64,000 nucleotides of DNA from Harmothoe impar (lineage: Eukaryota; Annelida; Polychaeta; Phyllodocida; Polynoidae): positions 17,146,618 through 17,210,617 of the forward strand of contig OX381714.1 in the NCBI GenBank assembly GCA_947462335.1, in the 5' to 3' direction. Of this stretch, positions 58,925 to 64,000 are shown piece by piece. Numbering within the stretch: the stretch's first letter is position 1; every line of letters starts with the position of its first letter. The translations under genes were made by a program, and so were the position numbers. The notes under the pieces were generated by a model, which searched no databases, had not been told where the DNA came from, and saw nothing but the letters and a program-made list of their open reading frames with translations.

Positions 58925-59220
58925 AGGGAGTGTTCATTTATTATTCACAGGGGGGGGGGGGGGTGGTGGGTTTGGGAGGGGCGTAAAAATCTCCGACCCC
59001 TCCTGAGGGGGGGGGGCTTAAGAAAATCTGATCCCTCTTGAGGGGGGGCGTAAAAATTTAAGCCCCTTTTTAGCAAAACATATCGGCACCTTCGGCGAGG
59101 GGGGGGGGGGGCGCGAAACGTTACACGCATTCTCGAGGGGGAGGGGCATAAACAATTTTCGCCCCACCATGCGAAATCTCACCACCCCCCCCCCCTGTTA
59201 TTAATAAATGAACACTCCCT
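58925..59220. mobile_element. MITE, 296 bp, TIR AGGGAGTGTTCATTTATTA
   Basis: AGGGAGTGTTCATTTATTAT at the left end and mirrored TAATAAATGAACACTCCCT at the right end enclose a G-rich interior with several GGGGGGGCGTAAAAATTT-like words. Confidence 0.88.
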
Positions 59221-59771
59221 AAAGTCAAAAACGAATGTTTTCTCTGATATACTTTCTTCAACTATATAATCAGCTAGGGAAGGGGAGTAGGCGGTCGGGG
59301 GTAGTAGCTGGTGGCGGAGTAGGAACTCTCACTGACGCAGACCAGTCTACTTGGTTCTCTGCTTAGGCAGTTCCAGCATATTTAGGTTAGTATTAGAATA
59401 ACCAGCCTTATATAAATAAGCATCTGATATATAATTTAGGTCAGCCCAACCTCATATAAGTTGCAAATAAACATGCGAAGATTTAATTATTCGTGACTAT
59501 GTATGTACAAGAAACATCCGGACATGATCAGAAGACTCGCATGAGCTAGGTGTCATTTGCAGAAGGCAAGCCAATATCAGTACCTGGTACCGTGGGATAT
59601 TACTGGCGGGGGTAGGGGGGGGGGGGGGGGTATCACTGGCACCCTGTCAGCGTTGTGTGGATTCCTGCCTAGGCATAAAGAGCTACCGGTAATGTTCTAT
59701 ACGTTGTGGAAGGAATCTGTTATCTAATAAAATCAACAAGGTGACATAGGAACTTCTTCAAAATCGACAGG

Positions 59772-62209
59772 GCGGCATCGTACGGAAGCCGAGGTGTGCC
59801 ACACACTAGACTTGCACTATGCCTATTACCGGAACAGGCGTATGCCCTAATACAATCGGTATAGAAGCTATATGCCTATGTTTTATCAAGGGATAACTGG
59901 GGAAATATGTACCGTCTGTCTGTCAATTTCTGCATTGTAGATTGTGACAGGTATCCTTTAAGCTTAAACACACTTATGTAGGGAGGAATGGGTAGGTTAG
60001 TGGGTAATGCTGCTTGGGTGTTTGTTTGAGTGAAGCAATGATGGGAGTAGGGAAGGAGGGTGAGGCGGGGCTAATGAGGGAGTGGGTGAGGGAGGGAGGA
60101 TAGGAGTGAGCGAGAGAGGGAGGGGGAAGGGGGAGTGGGGAGTAAGTAACTGAATGAGGAATAGAGAGTGGGTGAGGGAAGGGGGCAGTGGGGGAGGGAA
60201 TGGGGATGAGAGGGAGGAATGTGAAAGAAGGAAGGAAGGAAGGAAGGAAGGAAGAAACGAGGGAGGGAAAGACAAAGGGGGAGGGAGACAGGCCGACGGG
60301 GGGGCAGGATGGGATGAGGTAACGGAGGGAGGGAGGGAAGTAGTTGGGGGGGGGGGGGAGGAGGGAGGGAGCAATAGAGGGAGGGATGGAATGAGGAGCA
60401 AGTGGTTGAGTGAGGAAGTGGGGGAGGGAGGGATGTAAGGGAAGGATGGAAGGATGGAGCGAAGGAGGGAGCATGGGTGGGGAAAGGAGGGGTTGGGAGG
60501 GGGAGGGAGGGCGGCGGGCAGCGGAGGGATCTGACCCCTTTCCCACGCTGGTCATGCCACGTTTTATGCTGAGGCCCGGGCGTCCCATCGCTGCCACCTC
60601 CTGTTAGCTCTTTAAGGACTACATAGCTACATAGCTCTTTTGGTCGTCATCATGCATGAATGTATTGTTATTATACCTAACAGTGCTGCATTTATGCATC
60701 AAGCCAACTTTATGAGAGTATGCAAGTCATGTGCAGTTAGTATGATGTTTGAGTACAGTCCTACAAAGAAGACACAGGACATAGCACAACTTACGCATCA
60801 TGTTGTTCTTAAAGAGGAACGTCATAATTTGCCTGCGTTCCATGGCCAGTGTTAACCCCTTATAGGCGGCAAAACGATTTGCTACACTGTGCCCTATTGT
60901 CCTAATGGTTATGGTTATAACTACTGGAATGTAGCCCTGGTACGTTACTTGCTATTGCTGCAATTATGCATCATGCACATCCCTAGATTGATACACTCCC
61001 AAAGGGCCAGAATGCTGCACCATTACAGTGTACTACATCAGGATAAATTGGCAAAGAACATTAATGCTACCACTAAAGGTTTAGGTAAGCCGCCCAGTTG
61101 GCGCCAGTTATGACAGCAGTATAGACTTGCTGCAGTCCTTGGCACACAATGATTTTTGGTAACGATAGACAGATAGATGCACAGATCGAGACAGATTACG
61201 AGAGAGAGATAGGGACAGAGGCAGGGAGCAAGGATCCACTCATCCACCTCCTCACTCCCTCCCTCCATCATTGCGTACATCCTTCACCTGCTACCAGCCT
61301 CTTCCCTGACTCACTCACTAACTCACTCACTCACTCATTCACTCACTCACTCACTCACTCACACTCACTCACTCACTCACTCACTCATGCCTCTTCCCTG
61401 ACTCACTCACTAACTCACTCACTCACTCACTCATTCACTCACTCACTCACTCACTCACTCAAACTCACTCACTCACTCACGCCTCTTCACTAACTCACTA
61501 GCTCACACTCACTCACTCACTCACTCACTCACACTCACTCACTCACTCATCCACTCACTCACTCATGCACTCACTCATTGCGTACATCCTTCACCTGCTA
61601 CCAGCCTCTTCCCTGACTCACTCACTAACTCACTCACTCACTCATTCACTCACTCACTCACTCACTCACTCACACTTACTCACTCACTCACTCACTCACT
61701 CATGCAGACTCACACACTCCTGCACTCACTCACGCACTGACTTACTCACTCACTCACTCACTCACTCACTCACTCACACCCACTCGCACACACTCACTTA
61801 CTCCTAGTTAAAACCTCACTCCAGTAATACCTAATTTGCCTCCCATCACTACTTCCCTCCCTCCCTCCTGATCACCTATCCGCCTATACCCATTCCCCCT
61901 CACCTTAACTCCCTCGCTCCTTCCCTCCCTCCCTCTGTTCAAATCCCTCCCTCCCTCCCTCCTTCCCTCCCTCCCTCCTTCCCTCCCTCCCTCCCCCACA
62001 CCCCTACTCCCAAGACCATCCTTACCCAACGATCTAGCCATTCCTTACTACCCTATTTTGACTAGGCTTAAAGGATACCTGTCAAAAACTACAATGCAGA
62101 AATTGACAGACAGACAGAGTGCTTTCCCCCAGTAACTAGGAAATGGGAACGTTTTGATACGAGACAGTGCATTTCTAGTGTGGCACACGTCGGCTTCCGT
62201 AGCATCGGG
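59772..62209. repeat. 2.4-kb fold-back structure with purine and pyrimidine arms
   Basis: The left arm GGAAGCCGAGGTGTGCCACA ... GTCTGTCTGTCAATTTCTGC ... GACAGGTATCCTTTAAGC is mirrored at 62036-62209. Inside, 60030-60530 is purine-rich (GGGA, GGAAGGAA) and 61850-62000 is the complementary pyrimidine-rich sequence; 61290-61800 is an ACTC microsatellite with two copies of CCTGCTACCAGCCTCTTCCC. Only about 700 bp of unique sequence separates the arms. Confidence 0.8.
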
Positions 62210-62327
62210 ACCCCCGCCACTCTCAGGCTTTCTCAGTTATGCCGATTTTTGCCTCCCTACGCCTGTCGCAATATCATGTAAAATCTCATTTCATTGTGTT
62301 TAACAATTTACAATATATTGAGATTAG

Positions 62328-62441
62328 GAGGACTATAATGAACCTGATGATGAGGGAAACAGAGCATTGGACTTTTATAATGAGTCTAGACCTGAGGGGA
62401 TAGACGAAGATGGAGAGGAAGAGGCGACTGATGATTCAGGC

Positions 62442-62494
<53 letters not shown>

Positions 62495-62673
62495 CAATGA
62501 TGACAATGATGACGAAGACGACAACAACAACGACGATGAGAGGATGTGGGAGGAGGATGAACTGGAAGTACTTTTGCAGGCAGCACATCTGGGCAGTGTA
62601 CTGAGGAAGACAAAATTCAAAACCGAAGTGGACAGAAGGACTAAAACAGAAATGTCGTGGCAGGGTGTGACAG
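62328..62673 (+). CDS. candidate internal exon, acidic protein of unknown identity
   Basis: An open frame bounded by an acceptor-like TTGAGATTAG (ending 62327) and a donor CAG|GTAGGA (62674), ending in phase 1. It encodes EDYNEPDDEGN, a long Asp run from a GAT microsatellite (about 62443-62490), then the less simple WEEDELEVLLQAAHLGSVLR and TEVDRRTKTEM. The non-repetitive ends make a real exon possible, but no neighbouring exon or homologue was recognised, and the microsatellite alone could keep the frame open. Confidence 0.3.
62440..62495. repeat. (GAT)n microsatellite
   Basis: About 17 GAT units followed by degenerate GACAATGAT units. Confidence 0.95.
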
Positions 62674-63036
62674 GTAGGAAACCGCTATCAGCTAATACAT
62701 TATCACTAGAAACATGCAGAAAGTTTGTCATAGAAATACTTTTTTAATACGTTATAGGCCATTTAAATCCCAATATTTAAATCCCAATATTTTAACAGGA
62801 ATTTGTACATCAGAGTACGTAATAGATATGGTAAGTCAGAATATATAAGGAATACGGCATTATTGAAAAATTGAGCTTTGTGCCAGTGTAATCTATGTTC
62901 CTTAAATAGGGTCGGTCGGGTGACCTTTTTTTGGGCCTAATGATGATATATTTGGGTGGCGAATGCTTGAGAGCCTTTGGAAGTTGATGCTGCATGTATG
63001 ATACTGGTGGCACTATACTATAGTTAGTGTTAACTG

Positions 63037-63690
63037 TAGGGTGTTTCACAACCAACAAGATATTACGATTGATCTTAAGAAATCATGAGTAATAAGATAC
63101 GAATGGTCGTAAAAAATACCATTAAGGTGTCACGGTACTAATTGGCACAATGATGTTCTAATATTTTCCTCTTTTTCACTATCAAGTGGCTCCAAATGTG
63201 GTTCAAAATTTGATGGCGTTCATAAATGACGCCTTAAACAAAAGCTGATGTCATTTCCGATCTTTTAAAAATGTCCGTCAATATCAGAGTCAGATTAGAT
63301 TTTGCGCTGGTTGCCATGGAAAAAGGATAGTCTGGATATGATCAATTTTTCAAGTGCCCCGCCAACCTGTGACCTTGACTTTGACCTCCAAGCGTGACCC
63401 CTTGATTACCATGGAAACCAAAAACCTTTTAAAACTTTTTTTAAACCAAGCATTGTCCATCTTCTGGTATGCCTATTATTACTCCCAGTCAAAAATGAGG
63501 TCACCTAGCACTGATTATATCCACTAGAATTCCGTTTTTAGTAGGGACTATTTGGCTGGCCTAGGTTTTCTGGGCGGATTAGTACCGTGACACCTTAATG
63601 CTTCACAAGTTCTGCAGCCGTATCTTACTCATAAGACCTTTTTACGACGAAGTGCGCCCTAAGATACGAGTGCCCCTTCTGAAACACCTA
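63037..63690. mobile_element. outer inverted-repeat element, interrupted
   Basis: TAGGGTGTTTCACAACC at the left end and mirrored GGGCACTCG...CTTCTGAAACACCTA at the right end, with GATACGA-type words inward on both sides. The element is split by a second element at 63126-63594. Confidence 0.6.
63126..63594. mobile_element. nested MITE with TTAA duplications, TIR GGTGTCACGGTACTAAT
   Basis: GGTGTCACGGTACTAATT at the left end and mirrored ATTAGTACCGTGACACC at the right end, flanked by TTAA at 63122-63125 and 63595-63598. TTAA duplications suggest mobilisation by a piggyBac-type transposase. Confidence 0.85.
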
Positions 63691-64000
63691 GATACGACTG
63701 GTCGTATCTGTATAGAGGTAGATATGACAGATCGGTCGTAAGACCTGACACCATTTACGACCTATATCCCATGCTAACTCCCCTCTTTGAACTATTGAAT
63801 ATTCTTTGGTCGCAAGTAAATATAATGGTCGTTTCCACATGATTATGTCTAAATAAATCGGTTGTGCCCAAGACGAATTGTACAAAAGTGAATAAAAATC
63901 ATATATACATCATACCGGATCTATAGGATTGTAAATGTATGTAATTTCTTTGTGGGAAAATATTCATAGGTATGGTAATCCCAGGTAACAAGAAACGTGT

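Noticed and set aside
59974..60597. 207-codon minus-strand Pro/Ser-rich frame
   Set aside because: Product of the purine-rich repeat tract in the fold-back arm; no domain and no gene structure.
62375..62731. minus-strand poly-Ser frame
   Set aside because: Mirror of the GAT microsatellite; the plus-strand frame has better splice context and more complex ends.

Overview
This is a 64 kb window of animal nuclear DNA: AT-rich, with short exons in long introns, GT/AG splice sites, AATAAA signals and many transposons. All four recognisable genes are actinoporin-like pore-forming proteins (sea-anemone cytolysin fold). Such genes occur outside Cnidaria in molluscs, annelids and brachiopods, so a marine lophotrochozoan is my best guess, but the sequence alone does not fix the species. 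Everything was read by eye and no search was run.

Layout. Positions 1-4667 hold a minisatellite, a (TA)n tract and unassigned DNA. Gene 1 (ALP1) spans 4668-7702 with 8 exons. Positions 7813-10910 hold two minus-strand tRNA-derived SINE copies. Gene 2 (ALP2) spans 10911-28494 with 7 exons, and its first intron carries a complete 10.86 kb Ty3/Gypsy LTR retrotransposon (12003-22858). Gene 3 (ALP3) spans 30253-42689 with 8 exons, and its third intron carries a complete 5.5 kb tyrosine-recombinase retrotransposon of Ngaro type (32459-38002) sitting in a (TA)n tract. Gene 4 (ALP4) spans about 45296-48792 with 6 exons and lacks the cysteine-rich tail of the others. From 48.8 to 64 kb I see no convincing gene except one candidate acidic exon (62328-62673). 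That stretch is made of inverted-repeat elements, minisatellites and a large fold-back structure.

How the genes relate. The four ALP genes are on the same strand, and each gives an uninterrupted spliced frame (264, 317, 306 and about 235 codons before the stop). Genes 1-3 share one plan: signal peptide, short linker or propeptide, amphipathic segment (ALDDV...), actinoporin beta-sandwich, and a C-terminal exon coding for a Cys-rich module. This is a tandem family that has diverged in intron positions, membrane-contact residues and tail.

Most notable observations. (a) In ALP2 the end of exon 2 with its 5' splice site is amplified as a 56-bp minisatellite of nine copies in the following intron, and the 3' splice site with the start of the last exon is amplified as a 43-bp minisatellite of about eleven copies just before that exon. 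(b) The Ngaro element appears to hold a 90-bp spliceosomal intron that would join its RT-RNase H frame to its recombinase frame. (c) The Gypsy Pol carries a C-terminal extension of about 1,200 residues with two C2H2-type fingers, and a segment resembling the LTR is embedded in frame in both gag and pol. (d) Introns of ALP3 hold a roughly 42-bp-period array of palindromes and a near-perfect 105-bp palindrome.
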